Position numbers and translations under genes: made by a program. The notes beneath the pieces were generated by a model. That model was not told where the DNA came from. It searched no databases and saw nothing but the letters and a program-made list of their open reading frames with translations. DNA of 64,000 bases from Manduca sexta (Eukaryota; Arthropoda; Insecta; Lepidoptera; Sphingidae), in assembly GCF_014839805.1 (NCBI RefSeq), contig NC_051119.1, forward strand, positions 5,573,245-5,637,244. Reading direction: 5' to 3'. Every line of letters starts with the position of its first letter. Within the stretch, counting starts at the first letter, position 1. Shown here in pieces: positions 12,650 to 25,367 of the stretch.

Positions 12650-12832
12650 CTTATGTTATTTTCGTAGTTGTATTTAGTTAGGATTATTGTGCTGAGGTTT
12701 TAGTTCGAATCTAGGTCAAGAAAGGTTATATTCAGTCTGGTATCTGGAATATGTGCCCCATATTACCCCATGATGCGAAAACTGGAAGCACTAGTTGCGC
12801 CTCTGTTTACTCCCTCGGGAAAATGGATATGA
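12650..12832 (+). mobile_element. SINE-A, diverged
   Basis: Degraded B-box gttcgaatctaggtcaag, then ctggaatatgtgccccatat and agttgcgcctctgtttactc. Confidence 0.75.
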
Positions 12833-15208
12833 TAGCGAATGTATATTTAAAGCAAAAATTTAAAAAAGTGACAATTAAAATTGATACTTATTATACCAAA
12901 CTTGAGATTGATAATTCTATGCTCTTTTCTGTGACTTACGCGGTATTGACATTTATTCGACACTATCTATCGTAGTGTGTGTGCACGTATGTTGTTCACG
13001 CACACTGTAAGTGATAAGGAAAAGTAGCGGGGCGCGTCTTCGTGAAATTATCTATACAATTATATGAAACAAGCGAAGTTAGTTAGAGCGAGAGGTACAG
13101 AAAGAGACAATAATAAGCTTTATTATCACCGATACAGTAAACGCAATCAAAAGTTTTGGAATGTTGGTATAATTGAAAAGATTAAGCGAGTTTAAACCTA
13201 CTAAGTATGTTTAAGCTCAATGATAGAAGCATGTCGCTTACTCATTCCGAGGTCTAAAACTTTTTTTTTATAAGTGTAAGGCAAGGGACTTCGCTGCACT
13301 TGACAGTAAGCGGAATAGGAGGCTAATAGAGTGTCACTTGACGGGAGATTCCACGCTAGTCGACACAATTATGCCGGCCTCATTGAACCTGAATTTGAGA
13401 GATTGTATACTCAGAACTTTAAGAAACTATTCCGGGGCACAGGCTTGGTGCCATTGTTGTATTTCGTACGCAGTAGCATTAACACATTGAAGTCTCCAGT
13501 TTGAGTCACGGCTTAGAATCAGTAATTGTGCTCAAAAATTACTACACACTTGCTTCCTATTACTATAGATGGTGAAATTTAGGAGTGTTTTATCTGTGAC
13601 GCTATAAAGGCGTGATAGGTATGCATGGATGTTGTAATCAAAATATTCATAGCTGCTATTATCTCAAATCGCTTTAATTTTTACACTTAAACCGCAAATA
13701 AATAGGGCTCAAAGGACCCTTGTAAATTATTGCTTTCGAGGCATTGCTTTATTTTAAAATTATTAATAATTCCCGCCATCATTTTCAGATGAAAAATTTA
13801 TGATTAATCAGTAAGCAAACAGTGGAATTTACTTAGCTTGGAATTTTATTTTGTTTTTCATAAGTACGATATAATATTATCATATTTTAATTTTACATAA
13901 TATAAACAACTACACACCTTAATTATACACCTTTTTAGTATTATTTTAAAAGGAATAAAATAAAATTAAGTCGCAACGCAGACGCTGTCGACACCAAAAA
14001 AATACTACTATAAAACCGATTTACTAAAGTTAACGTGGGAATCGAACACGGAACCTCAAACTCCATGTGGCAAAAAGAACACACAAAAAGCATCCTTAAA
14101 TATAACCTAAAAAGACCCAAAATATACTGAAGTGTGCCAATTAACCCTACAAGGTCCCATCGACCGGGGACGTTGACGGCGCAGAAAATGTTACCCTTGT
14201 TAGTGTCAAACCGTAAATTCGTATAATCCGGATATCGACGAGCGTTGAACCGGTTAAGATGCGTTTGAACCGGTTATATCACACGAGATTGGGATGTTTG
14301 CGCTATCTTAGTTTTTCGTGTTGGGGTAAAAGGGCTATTATTTTTGGGGTGTTTTATATCCGGTTTTAAAGACACGGGTTTGGGTGAAACCGGATGAGAA
14401 AATTAAAAAGTTTTAAATCTATTCATGTTGTTTATATTTGCCCACAGTAAAGTATCTCCACTGTAGCTGATTGTAAGTTGACCTGGGTCTAGGTTTCTAC
14501 CTAATTATCAATTATTACCCCTCGCCAGTCGACATAATTATGCCGGCCTGTTCAGAACCGGATATACACAGGCTGATCCCGGAACGGACACTTCCATAAC
14601 TCACCTATCTTTATAAATACATAAATACATTAAACATAATACTAGATGTTACCAATTTTAATTTTTTCATGTAATTAATTACCTCAATGTAAATCAAACC
14701 TTATTATTTCATCGAGAAACCTTTGTTTTGATTTTATGACCGATGATCAGGGCATATAGAGATAATGACGCCAAAGGCAATCATTTCTAAGCGACAATGA
14801 GTAAACTTTTGAGTAGAACGATTTAGTTTTGATTTTAATAACAAAATTTATAATTATACTATTTATTTTATATAAATATAATCCTCGGCGATGAGTCATT
14901 ATAACACTTGAGCGAATTTTTAAATACACACACCAAGATATAAATAGTATAAAGAACTGACTCTGATTGAAATAAAAAGATATCACTGACTACAGAAATA
15001 CTTTTTGTATTGTTATTTTTTTCGTTAATTTTTAGTTATTGTTAAATACTTTTGTGTGGATTTTTTCCGCACTTTTACGGTGATGTGCGTGTATTAGCTT
15101 ATATAATTAATCAGACTTTGTATAGAAAAGACTTATTCAAAAAAAATATATTTAATAACAATATTATAAAAGAATGGACAATTGATGACAAAAAATAAAG
15201 CCCGGAAT
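12833..15208. other. Intergenic, no gene
   Basis: Repeat-Y fragments at 13.3 and 14.45 kb, and a possible SINE-A relic near 13440-13640. A cggttaagatgcgtttgaac-type repeated cggtt motif lies around 14250-14400. No coding signal. Confidence 0.55.
14447..14602 (+). mobile_element. Repeat-Y
   Basis: ttattacccctcgccagtcg, acataattatgccggcctgt and atacacaggctgatcccgga. No SINE-A head here. Weaker copies lie at 13260-13400 and 21236-21312. Confidence 0.78.
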
Positions 15209-15570
15209 TTCTTTCTGCCTTTCTTTTTCGGGTAGTCATGGCTTAGGTAGTTAGTGAAAGGCTGGTAGGTTAGCTAGGTCAGGGCTTTTATTGTCCTCAC
15301 CGGTGAGGATCACGACGCGTTTCTCCCTTATTGCTTATTTAAAAATACATATATACATCATTTTATTTCTTCTTCCCTGCCAGCCCGGGCTGGCTTCTTT
15401 GTTTACTAAGTATATTTTTCATTTATTTTATTTTCAATATAAATTGCCTTTGTTTATATAAGCTAATTTAATTTAATTAAGTAATAATTAAATATTCTCA
15501 TGTACCTTGACTTATCATAAGTGCAACTATGTTCGCCTACGAGATGAATAAATCATTTTATTTTATTTTA
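15209..15570 (+). mobile_element. Repeat-D, probable LINE 3' end
   Basis: Contains gtcctcaccggtgaggatca, the cagcccgggctgg palindrome and an AATAAA followed by a (TTTTA)n tail. The tail and repeated truncated copies suggest a non-LTR retrotransposon 3' end; no coding part is seen. Confidence 0.7.
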
Positions 15571-16375
15571 CTTCGATTATTTCACCAACTAACCGACGAA
15601 TAAGATTTGTCAATGACCAACTGTTTCGGCTTGTCAAACGCTCGGTGTTTTTATAGAAAAAGGTATCGGCCAAATACCCTCACAAGAAGATTTATATCAC
15701 TCCAAGATGACATTGTTTCTTCAAGCACGCGGTATTCAATTTTACCTCTAAGTACCCAACATTCGTATAAATAAATCGTATATAAGAGTCCTCTATCAGA
15801 AAACCCAACAAAAGGTTAATTAGAGTTGTTGGAAGTTTCGAAGTACTTTTGTATTTTTGTTGGGACAAGACAAATTGATAAAACTCCCTAATTTTTCCTT
15901 TTAAAACTAATGTAAAGTTTTAAACATGTTATTTCGTTTGAAACGAAACTTTGTTGAACATTGTTTTCAGTTAAATAAAAAGAGGGCGAGCACGAATCGG
16001 ACTTATTTCCCAAGGTTTTGAACTTAATGCTTTATGGAATTGTTATTAAAAAATGTTGTTACTCAATGATATATCAATACATTTTATGCGAAAAAAATTA
16101 GCTCAGTTCAGGTAATCAGTCCTTACAAAATTGAGTGCATAGACCAACATACCCTAGATCTATGACATATAGACATTAGACAGGCTTTATGAATAGTGAT
16201 AAGACGCCATTGACGACCTTAAGTGTAGGATCATACAATCCTAGTAAAATCGTAATTGATTTGACTTTCTGTTCTATAATCGTACCTGCGACCAATTCCA
16301 GAGAATTGACAATTGTATTTTGGGAATTGAACCTATGGCCTTTGGATTCACATTCAAGTAGTACTTTAGACTGTG

Positions 16376-16640
16376 GTAGGTTAAAACGAAGTTCCGCCCT
16401 GTGGATTGGGGGCGTTTGGAGAATTCCACCACGGTATCCCCTGCCTGTCGTAAAAGGCAACTAATAGGGGCCACGATGGGGATCGTCGGCGGGCAGCAGG
16501 GGGCTGGCCGCCCTAGTGCATTTTTGTGCATCTTTGCACAATTTTCGGTTTACCCCCGGGATGGACGGCATTGTGCAGTTGGCCTCATGCTGCCGTAGAC
16601 GCCGAGGGCGTCCTTCGGTGAGCGGGGGCTTCTGACACCA
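16376..16640 (+). mobile_element. GC-rich segment, probable LINE 5' fragment
   Basis: Markedly GC-rich against its surroundings, with ccacggtatcccctgcctgt, ggggctggccgccctagtgc and gacgccgagggcgtccttcg. From memory this resembles a conserved 5' region of insect non-LTR elements; no reverse transcriptase is present. Confidence 0.45.
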
Positions 16641-16964
16641 AATAGCTGAAACGAAGAAGTCGTCTTGAAGATAAAAATCTTGTAATCCTTAAACCTGTAA
16701 TATACCAAAATGTTAACTGATAGCATCTTATATTATTAATGACGTGGGTTAAGTTAGAACAGACGAGATTGAAAAGTTTTTACATGAAAAGTGTGTGGAT
16801 ATAAAAATATCGTCGGTGAGCGAAATCCTTTAAATACTATGAGTAAACACTATTGGAAAAACGTCTGATCGAAAACTAACATGAAATTATAGTTTAATGT
16901 TGCGTTTCGTATTCTGATCTATTGCTAGTGATGAACCTAATCTATTAATGTTGAGGGCTTTAGA

Positions 16965-17125
16965 TCACCATGCTTACCTAGCGCAGGTTAGTCTATATTA
17001 CACCACGTACGTAGATTCTTTAACAATATTTTCCTTCACCAAAGCAATCGATAATACATAACTTCGAAAAGTTAGAAGAACTCTTTGACCCTGCCAAGCA
17101 TCTTCACAGACCCCTCTATTCCTGA
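16965..17125 (-). mobile_element. SINE-B relic
   Basis: Strongly decayed: ctagcgcaggttagtctat, ttttccttcaccaaagcaat and gaaaagttagaag correspond to consecutive SINE-B segments. A similar head relic lies near 17735-17870. Confidence 0.5.
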
Positions 17126-18084
17126 CTAGAGTTATCAATGTTTACCCGAAAAATATTGTACTATACGCATACATTGGAAACGGCCGAAAGTCCTTGTTAA
17201 TCCTTCGGAATCCCGAGGAAAAGGTGGGATTTGGCGGAAAAAAAGAGGGAAAAAACAAGCCGCTTTGTCAGTTAAAGCTGGCGAATTATTCTTAAAATTC
17301 AAGCTTCGTTAATGTTTTTTGTAGTTCAGACTTTAATCAGACATTGTTACTTTTTAACATTTTTCGATGACATGAAATAATATTGTACCATTGTGGTTAG
17401 TATAGGAGATAGGTGTCGTTAAACGTATTGTTGGTTTGATTTATTTATCTTTAATTATAAATTTGTTAATCCTTTAGACAAACTTTCATTGTCTTTAAAG
17501 AATAAATCTTCAAAATCTTTTTATGTTATCTCGCCTATTATTCCCAAAACTTAAGTTTCTAGTTCCTAGTGGTGTCCAAATCTTTCGGTTCTATAACTTA
17601 TCTAGTAGGTAATCCATTATTTCTTTTCATAACATAACATCAGACCTTTTCCCTTTTCGGGGTCAGCAGTCATCCAAATTTTTTTAGCTATGTTAAAACC
17701 CAGTTTTTTTTTACTTTTTTTATGTACTAAATTTCCATTCACAATTAAAGTGAAATATGACGGAAAAATATTATTTACGTCACTCCAAAAGGGCCAATAC
17801 CTTGGGTTTTGAACCTACGTCCTTCGTCTCAGCATTCCGTGACATTTCCAGCTATACCACGCTTTCAATAAATAATTAACTAACTCAAAACTCCAGTGTT
17901 TATCTATCGAGATAAATTAGTGCTACCCTAAATCGTTTGTGTTTAAAACAAATTACAAGTTTTAATTACAAGCCAATTTTGGGCATCAAACTAATTATCA
18001 GGCTTACCAACAGTGACGTTTAATCAGTTAGGAACGAATTTACCTCCGGTTTTGCTTTAGTATTTTATGTTTTTTTCTGGTAGT

Positions 18085-18320
18085 CGTCTCTGAAGTCAAC
18101 ACCGGGAGAAACGTGAACAGGATACTGGAATCCCCTGGATTAACAACTGCAGGGGCCTGGAGAAGAGTTGGGAGAGAATTTGGAGGAAAGATGGAAGTAG
18201 GAGAGAAGGAGGAGAAATGTTAGCGACTTCACAAGCCTCAATGTGTAGTTACAACCTTAAGGTATATACACTGAACTGCGTGCCTAGGGCCGTGACAAAT
18301 GTACCGTGTATTCGGTGTGG
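18085..18320 (+). mobile_element. Repeat-M
   Basis: gtcaacaccgggagaaacgt ... aatcccctggattaac ... actgaactgcgtgcctaggg. Shared with 30.9, 52.8 and 61.4 kb; class unknown. Confidence 0.75.
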
Positions 18321-18752
18321 AGACCAAGCACAAAATTTGCCTCACTGGGGAGTATTTTGTGTTTTTAAAACCTTTTTTAACTACGCAGTTATCACATTGA
18401 TCAGTTGATGGGTATACTTCCCTGTCAACTGTTTAAGATAGTTTTAGGATATTCAAAAATAAATTACATATTTGTAATCAACTAAATGCAGACTGTACAT
18501 GGGCGAGAAAATTGCTGTTGGAGTTCTGAAGACCTGCTCTCTCGGATGGCATAGAAGGTATACTTAAAGAAAAAAATATTACAGGAACAAAACCAGATAT
18601 CAAAATTGATGGCGTTTCTGCAATCACTTTGATAACTGCGGCTTGCTCATCTGGTCAATAATATAATTATTTTTATTAAATAGATTCGGAATCCTAGTCA
18701 ATTCATAGTTTTTAACGTATTCTGAACCTAATAATACGTCAGATGAAAAAAA

Positions 18753-18915
18753 ATGGATTTATCTGCTCAGTGTCATGGCGGAGACTAGAATTGTGCCCTA
18801 TATACCTATGGCTTGGCCCCCTTTGACTTTATGGGACGAAACATAGATTAGGATGAGTGGGTGCATTAGTTACACCTCTGCCAGCCCCTGTTGGGATAAA
18901 ATGTGTGTATGTATA
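18753..18915 (+). mobile_element. SINE-A, 5'-truncated
   Basis: Starts within the body (atctgctcagtgtcatggcg) and ends cccctgttgggataaaatgtg, directly abutting a SINE-B copy. Confidence 0.8.
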
Positions 18916-18919
18916 TAGA

Positions 18920-19256
18920 TGCGATGCGATAGCCTACTTGGCTGTGGAACGGACTGCCGAGACGAATGTCCGCAGGTTCAAATCCCAAGGGCACACACCT
19001 CTGACTTTTTTAAAAAAATATGTGTGTATTCTTTGTGAATTATCGCTTGCTTTAACGGTGAATGAAAACATCGTGAGGAAAACTGCACACCTGAGCAATT
19101 CTCTATTAGGAATTTTCGAGGGTGTGTGAAGTCTACCAATCTGCGCTAGGCCAGTATGGTGGACTAATGTCTAATCCCTCTCAGTAGTAAAGGAGGCCCG
19201 TGCTCAACAGTGGGACAGTATATAATACTGGGCTGATATTATTATTATTATTATTA
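18920..19256 (+). mobile_element. SINE-B joined to the hexanucleotide array
   Basis: Head gcgatagcctacttgg at the left, tail gacagtatataatactgggc followed by (TTA)n. It sits immediately after the 3' end of a SINE-A fragment and immediately before the (TGTGCG)60 array. Confidence 0.92.
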
Positions 19257-19294
19257 TGTATATATGTGTGTGCGTGCGTGCGTGCGTGCATGCG

Positions 19295-19654
19295 TGTGCG
19301 TGTGCGTGTGCGTGTGCGTGTGCGTGTGCGTGTGCGTGTGCGTGTGCGTGTGCGTGTGCGTGTGCGTGTGCGTGTGCGTGTGCGTGTGCGTGTGCGTGTG
19401 CGTGTGCGTGTGCGTGTGCGTGTGCGTGTGCGTGTGCGTGTGCGTGTGCGTGTGCGTGTGCGTGTGCGTGTGCGTGTGCGTGTGCGTGTGCGTGTGCGTG
19501 TGCGTGTGCGTGTGCGTGTGCGTGTGCGTGTGCGTGTGCGTGTGCGTGTGCGTGTGCGTGTGCGTGTGCGTGTGCGTGTGCGTGTGCGTGTGCGTGTGCG
19601 TGTGCGTGTGCGTGTGCGTGTGCGTGTGCGTGTGCGTGTGCGTGTGCGTGTGCG
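19295..19654. repeat. (TGTGCG)60 hexanucleotide microsatellite
   Basis: Sixty exact units without interruption, flanked by shorter TGCG and TG/TA runs. Strict purine/pyrimidine alternation runs from about 19255 to 19662. The array directly follows the (TTA)n tail of a SINE-B copy. The long open frames in all three forward frames are artefacts of the repeat. Confidence 0.98.
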
Positions 19655-19960
19655 TGCGTGTGAGTGTATCAGATCATATCCCTAAGAGCTATAATCAAAA
19701 CTAAACGAGAACAACGTACATTTTTCAACAACTCCCATTCTATCTTATTTTATCGCACGTTGCCGAGATTTTTTGTTCAAACGACGTGTGAATTGGTATT
19801 CCGAGTAAATAAGGTACGTGAAGAATGAAATTACACCGATATGCGCGGCGTTCTGTAAGGTTTACCTATTTACTTTCTTCACCGGGCGCGTATTAAAGTG
19901 CTGTAAACTGATATTGAATGATGCGACGATAATATAACGATATTAAAACGATAATATTTT

Positions 19961-20222
19961 GACTGCGTTTTTGACGGAGTTGTATTGCGTGCGCGATATG
20001 ACTACTGAAGTGAAGTCTCTGCTTCAAATCTTGGGACAGAAAAGTGATATTGGGATATGCCCAGGGCTTAATTTGGTATCCGATATTGGGGTACACTTGG
20101 TCCCTTATACGAAGAAATACACATACAGAAAAATTTGGGTATTAGTTACGCCTGTACTTACCCTTCGGGGATAAGAGATATGTATGTGCTTTATGTGTAG
20201 GTATGTGTCTGAGTGTGCGTGT
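19961..20222 (+). mobile_element. SINE-A, diverged
   Basis: From gactgcgtttttgacggagt to acccttcggggataagagat and a TG-rich tail. Confidence 0.82.
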
Positions 20223-20900
20223 GTAAAACGATATTTACATAAGTATAAGGCTCCAAGCAGACGCTGTGTTGTCTAGAAAGACCATATCACTACAAACTCG
20301 TTGGTAAAGTTGCTCAAAGAACTATAATAGTGTACCCAGCGATGCGATGTACAGGTATTGTATAATACGTGGTCGATTTTGTATTGTAGTAAGTGAAATT
20401 ATTGCGATTAGTAATCAGACACACAATAAGTCCAAATTTAACAAAGATCAAACCAAAATCATTTTGCCCTATCCAGAAATCGAACCTATGACCTCAGCAT
20501 AATAGTCGTACCGAGTAAGCAAGAGTACAAAAACACCATGAATAAATAAGCAAATAAATTGTTAACTTATTTAGTTATAGCTGTTTTCCGAGGTTAGTTT
20601 ATTTTCTTAAATGAATATTGCATAGTTGGTGTTTTTTTTTTTACATATTATAAGTATTTTACATCCAAATCTTCATGCATATTTCGGGCTTTTAAATTGC
20701 ATATAATCCAGTCCCTAATGATTACAATAGCAGCTTATTACAGAAAGTGCTATTTCGTCCGACTGTTACATTTTGCAGCGACTATCCTATGAATATTTGA
20801 GTCGTTAGCGATTCATTATGCTCTTTGAAATACAGTCACCAATCCCACTATATCATTTAGAAATAGTCCTTATTTTAAATAACAATATAAATAATAAAAT

Positions 20901-21125
20901 CAGCCCTGTATTATATACTGTCCCACCGCTAAACATGGACCTCTTCTACTATTGAAAGGGATTTGGTCTTAATCAACTATATCTGGTATGTGGCCTATTG
21001 CGAATTTGTAGACACAAAGAATACCCATATAATTTTTAAAAAAAAGTCAGAGGTCTTCTTGGGATTTGAACCTGCAGACATTCATCTCGGCAGTCCGTTC
21101 CACACCCATAAGGCTATCGACGCTT
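20901..21125 (-). mobile_element. SINE-B, internally deleted
   Basis: Both ends are recognisable (cagccctgtattatatactg and gctatcgacgctt), but about 90 bp of the middle is missing. Confidence 0.85.
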
Positions 21126-22774
21126 GTTTATTTATTGAAATTATTTTATTGTCTGCCTAATAGAATTTGTAACATAAATAAATTTTGCTAGTGGGTAAAG
21201 GCTGTTTTCCTTTAGTTAGCCGACATTTTTATATAAAACACACCTGATGTTTTATAGGGGGTCCAATAAAATGTCGACTCACGAGAGATGATTATCCCTC
21301 GACAGTTGACAGCAGTTGAGTTTTGCACAAAAACATTCATTTAACGTATTAGCAAGATTAATTATAAATATAGTTCTGTTCACTCGTTGCCAGAATTCGT
21401 GGTTGTTTTGATTAATTAGAGCGTTTTGATGCGCATGTGGCATGAATATTTAAATCATTATTTCGCGATACGTGATGCTATTTGATAGTTTGTTTATATC
21501 AACAATGCGGTTCGAAACAGAATTTTGAGTGGCTTAGTAAGAAAATAATGTTGTGCTCAATTAGTTTAATTTAAGTTAGTCACTGACTGCAAAATTGGTA
21601 ACCGTTATAAACTCATTTTGTTAAATTGTATTTGGCTTTTAGTCATTTTTGAAGGTGGTTTGATTTTTTGTTAAAATAATAGATATTATGTTCTTTTGTG
21701 TTAGTTACAAATATACTGTGTAGCGCTCACGGTACGACTGTTGTGTTACTGTGTTACAACTCTGCCTACACCTGAAAAAGGGAGAAGGTGTTATGCTATA
21801 ATATATATAAGTATGTAAGAAGTAGCCTCGATCAAATCCAACGCCAAAACATAACTAAAAACGTCACAAGAGAGCAAAATTCGCAATTTTGTTTGCTTAA
21901 GATACATATTTTGTTTTTGGTAATTTTAGTTTTAAAACCAAACTACTGAAGCGATTTTGAAAAAAATCTATGCGATCAATTTGGAAGTATATTCTTGCGA
22001 ATAAAAAATAGAATTTTCCCAATCTGTTCAGAAATGACCGAGTTCCGAGGTAACAAACATAAAAAAAATATATATCTCGAAATGATAACCTCCTTTTGAA
22101 GTTTTAGGTCGAAAGTAACCTACTAAGCCAGGTCAATGTAGTCTACCTAAGTGCTAAATCCATTCCGCAGTTTCTGCGTTTCATTATAATAAACATCTTC
22201 ACATAGTTTCGCATTTACTATAGTAGGAATTAAACTTGTCATCTTATCGTTCGCCAGAATCAGAGCATCGTGTTTTCACCACTCCTTTTTAGTGCTTACA
22301 TTGGGACATGAATTTTTACGACATTTGACAGACATAAAGTCAGCGACAGATGGCCGATCGGCACGCCATCTCGTGATGTTTGCCTTCCGTGTGACTTTAA
22401 ATTAAAAAAATTGACCCAAAAACGTGTTGTTTACTCAAACAAAAGCTGTACCGGGCTCCGCTCCTACACGGTTCTTAGTTTCTAAAGAATGTTCTACAGA
22501 AATTAAGACTGAATTAAGGTCGGAAAAGAGCAAGGAGGTCGCAGATTTTTAGTGAACAACTGTTTGTTAAGAAAGTCACTTATAAGCTACAGTTTAAAGC
22601 AATACAAATACATACATTTTAGGTCTTTACTATTTTTTTTTTTTATTATTCTAGCCTTTTGATATGTCACATGACTTTGATATGTATTGTTGTAATCGTT
22701 TCTGTAAAAAAACTTTTGAATTTCATTAGAGAAGAAGGTTGAAAGCTTGCATAAGCCCAGGAGCCTGTTCTACA

Positions 22775-23005
22775 TTGAATTAAATCGGAACCTAAAAAAC
22801 CGGTTGGCAGACCTCAAGACGCTGTGAGCACATTCTGCGTAGATATGACCGGCAACTGCTAGTTTTTTTTTTATTTATTGTAAAATGTAGGCATTGTAAT
22901 TTGATTTTTCGGATGACCAACACCGCAATCCCTCCAGTGACCACGAAGCCTGCAAAGTCTTCGAAACGTCAAAAGAAAACTATAATATAAAACAGCGATA
23001 AAATC
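22775..23005 (+). mobile_element. Repeat-L
   Basis: Runs from gaattaaatcggaacc to cagcgataaaatccg; it matches the 59.5-kb copy in reverse over most of its length. Confidence 0.78.
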
Positions 23006-23289
23006 CGTATAAATAGTTATATCTCTATGTATTGTTTTTTGTGCATTTACCTTCTTTACATATATTTTGAATAGAGTTGGAAATATAATTCCATCGCAAA
23101 ACTATAAGACAAAGTGACGGTAAAAAATACTAGAGACGGTAAAAGATATTTTTATGCAAAAAAGGTCACGACCTCAAGCTTGTTTCCATAAGTGACTTAA
23201 ACTGGGAAATAAGAGTGGGCGTACTTAGGCACGTTTGCTAAATTATGAGACAACTTATACGATGAGGAGTGTATTCTTCGCAGGTGAGC

Positions 23290-23749
23290 TTGAGAGCGTT
23301 GTGACGTGCGGGCCAGTGGAACGACAAGTTGAAGGTAGTGGATGAGAGCTCAGGAGCGAGTGTGAGTCCACGTACAGGGAGCGCAGTGTGTGACGCGCGG
23401 GCCAGTGGAACGACAAGTTGAAGGTAGTGGATGAGAGCTCAGGAGCGAGTGTGAGACCACGTACAGGGAGCGCAGTGTGTGACGCGCGGGGCAGTGGAAC
23501 GACAAGTTGAAGGTAGTAGATGAGAGTTCAGGGGCGAATTTTGTGAGACCGCGTACAGGGAGTGTAGTCTGACGCGCGAGCCGGTGGAGCGATGAGCTGA
23601 AGGTAGTGGATCAGAGCTCAAGAGCGTGTGTTGTGAGACCACGTACAGAGAGCGTAGTGTGTGACACGCAGACCAGTGGAATGACGAGCTAAGGGTAGTG
23701 GATGAGAGCTCTGGATGTAGTGTTGTGAGATCACGTACAGGGAGTATAG
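23290..23749. repeat. 92-bp minisatellite array, left part (interrupted by the LTR element)
   Basis: About five divergent units of the GC-rich repeat whose core reads gtacagggagcg...gtgtgacgcgcgggcc. The first units are slightly shorter because part of the tgttgtgagac segment is missing. The array resumes at 30015 after the retrotransposon. Confidence 0.9.
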
Positions 23750-24064
23750 TGTACGGTTCAACCCAGTAATTAAACACTATATTACCACTCAAATACACAC
23801 TATAATTCAATCTCTTAGATCTTGCCTCGGCGACTGTTCGCCATCGAATGCGTGCGACAGTGCATTCAACTTAAAAAGGTAAACTCGTCAGCCACAGTGT
23901 TGCCAATACAATAAAATGTGATATCGATATTTAAATCGATGTGATGTTAAATAGACATTATAGAAGCATATAAATCATCAATATTAAACTACAATTAATG
24001 TATATATTAGAAATACTATAATAAACATATCTTTTATTAGAATTATGCTTCCATAATGCTTACA
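23750..24064 (-). repeat. 3' LTR of the Ty3/gypsy element
   Basis: 315 bp, a direct repeat of 29701-30014. The purine-rich stretch expected just before a 3' LTR is weak here: the adjoining bases read attaaggacggccgagc on the element strand. Confidence 0.95.
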
Positions 24065-24280
24065 GCTCGGCCGTCCTTAATGTCGTGAGTCCTCTCACAT
24101 ATAAAACAGAATAGAAAAGAAAAAAAATGAAGCTATGCCTCTATTTGTAGTGACTCCGCTTAATCTAATAAATGAATACAATATAAAGTTATTATCTAAA
24201 ATCAATATAGTGTGCATTTTTTTTTACTATTCATACATAACTCAATTTCTATTCAAATCATTTCACATTAATACAGTCTA

Positions 24281-24652
24281 CTATGATCTACGACTATCTA
24301 TACTGCAACACTGATCGCTCATAGCCCATGAAGGTGTACCTATTCTAATAGTACCAGTCATGGTCTGCCATGATCTACGACCATCTATGCTACAGTACTA
24401 ATCGCTCATAGTCTGCATTCATAATTAATATTATAATTTGCCATGATCTGCGATCAATTGATTTGACCGCTCATAGCTCAATATCGAATCAGAATCTGTT
24501 ACAAATTTATCATAATCTGATATGATCTACGATTATCTATAATTGAGCACTAGTCGCTCATAGCCTATGAAGGATCAGTCAAAATCGTCTCTCTATCCAA
24601 CACTGTCTGCTATGATCTACGACCATCTATGCTCCATTACTAATCGCTCATA
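24281..24652 (-). repeat. Five-copy motif array in the 3' region of the LTR element
   Basis: Imperfect direct repeats starting near 24281, 24368, 24441, 24520 and 24610. Each has an atgatctacga-type core, then about 10-20 variable bases, then a cgctcata core. Spacing is 73-90 bp. No coding frame runs through them. They lie between the integrase stop and the 3' LTR. Confidence 0.85.
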
Positions 24653-24825
24653 TACTGTACTTAAAATTATACTCCACATTACTACATTAACAATTTCTTT
24701 ACAGTTTATTCAAATCAATTTATTCACAATATATACTTTCATTTAAATATCTTAAATAACTTCATATCATTATCGGTACAATAATTTATGTATATAATAT
24801 AAGTTTTATAATTATAACATTTAAG

Positions 24826-25367
24826 TCATTTATCCAAATCCATGTCATCTGCCATATCATTAGTTACATTTTGCTCTGTTTCTTCAGAATCGTCAATACT
24901 ACTATCGCTCTCACTGGCCTCAGGTGAAACATTTTTATACACTAACCAAGGGTGAATCTTATCCAATGCAACCACGTTTTCATATTTCTTATTACTTTTC
25001 CGTGTTAACGGTGTGTCTTCTATTAAATATCTATCATTGTCTAATATCTTAACTATACGGTATGGACCATAAAATTTCGGTACAAGTTTCTTTGACTGGC
25101 CCATATGCGCCTTATCATGTATCGTTCTTTGTACCCTAACAAGGTCACCAACATTATATTTTGTACCCGATTTTCTATGTTTGTCAAATCTTTCTTTTGA
25201 AACAAGCTGTTGGTTTTCTATACGATTCTTGGTTTCTTCCCTTAATTTAATCAAATCATCACCCGTTAGACGATCTGTAGCCTCAATTATGACATCATTT
25301 AGAATATTTTCGGAAGAATTAACTAATCTACACCCAAAAAGTAACTCGGAGGGACTCTTTCCAGTAG
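24826..25367 (-). CDS. Integrase C-terminal segment with GPY/F module
   Basis: Open frame continuing integrase after the second core break; its first in-frame ATG is only at 25254. GPYRIVK about 70 residues after that ATG matches the GPY/F module at the end of Ty3/gypsy integrases. The tail is acidic and Ser/Asp-rich and ends at TAA with no chromodomain. No env-like frame follows. About 760 bp of non-coding sequence separates it from the 3' LTR. Confidence 0.85.

Larger units (their letters stand above)
15571..18084. other. Intergenic, no gene
   Basis: A decayed repeat-N opening near 15980 (gggcgagcacgaatcggact), the GC-rich LINE fragment and SINE-B relics. Otherwise unassigned. Confidence 0.55.
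20223..23289. other. Intergenic, no gene
   Basis: SINE-B, repeat-Y and repeat-L copies are listed separately. Nothing else is recognised. Confidence 0.55.

Noticed and set aside
19200..19704. Three long forward open frames (Arg-Val, Cys-Ala and Cys-Val repeats)
   Set aside because: They are the three readings of the perfect hexanucleotide array, which contains no stop codon in any frame. No gene structure surrounds them.
24120..24826. Possible envelope gene after integrase in the LTR element
   Set aside because: No open frame of useful length; the interval is stop-rich and holds the motif array instead.
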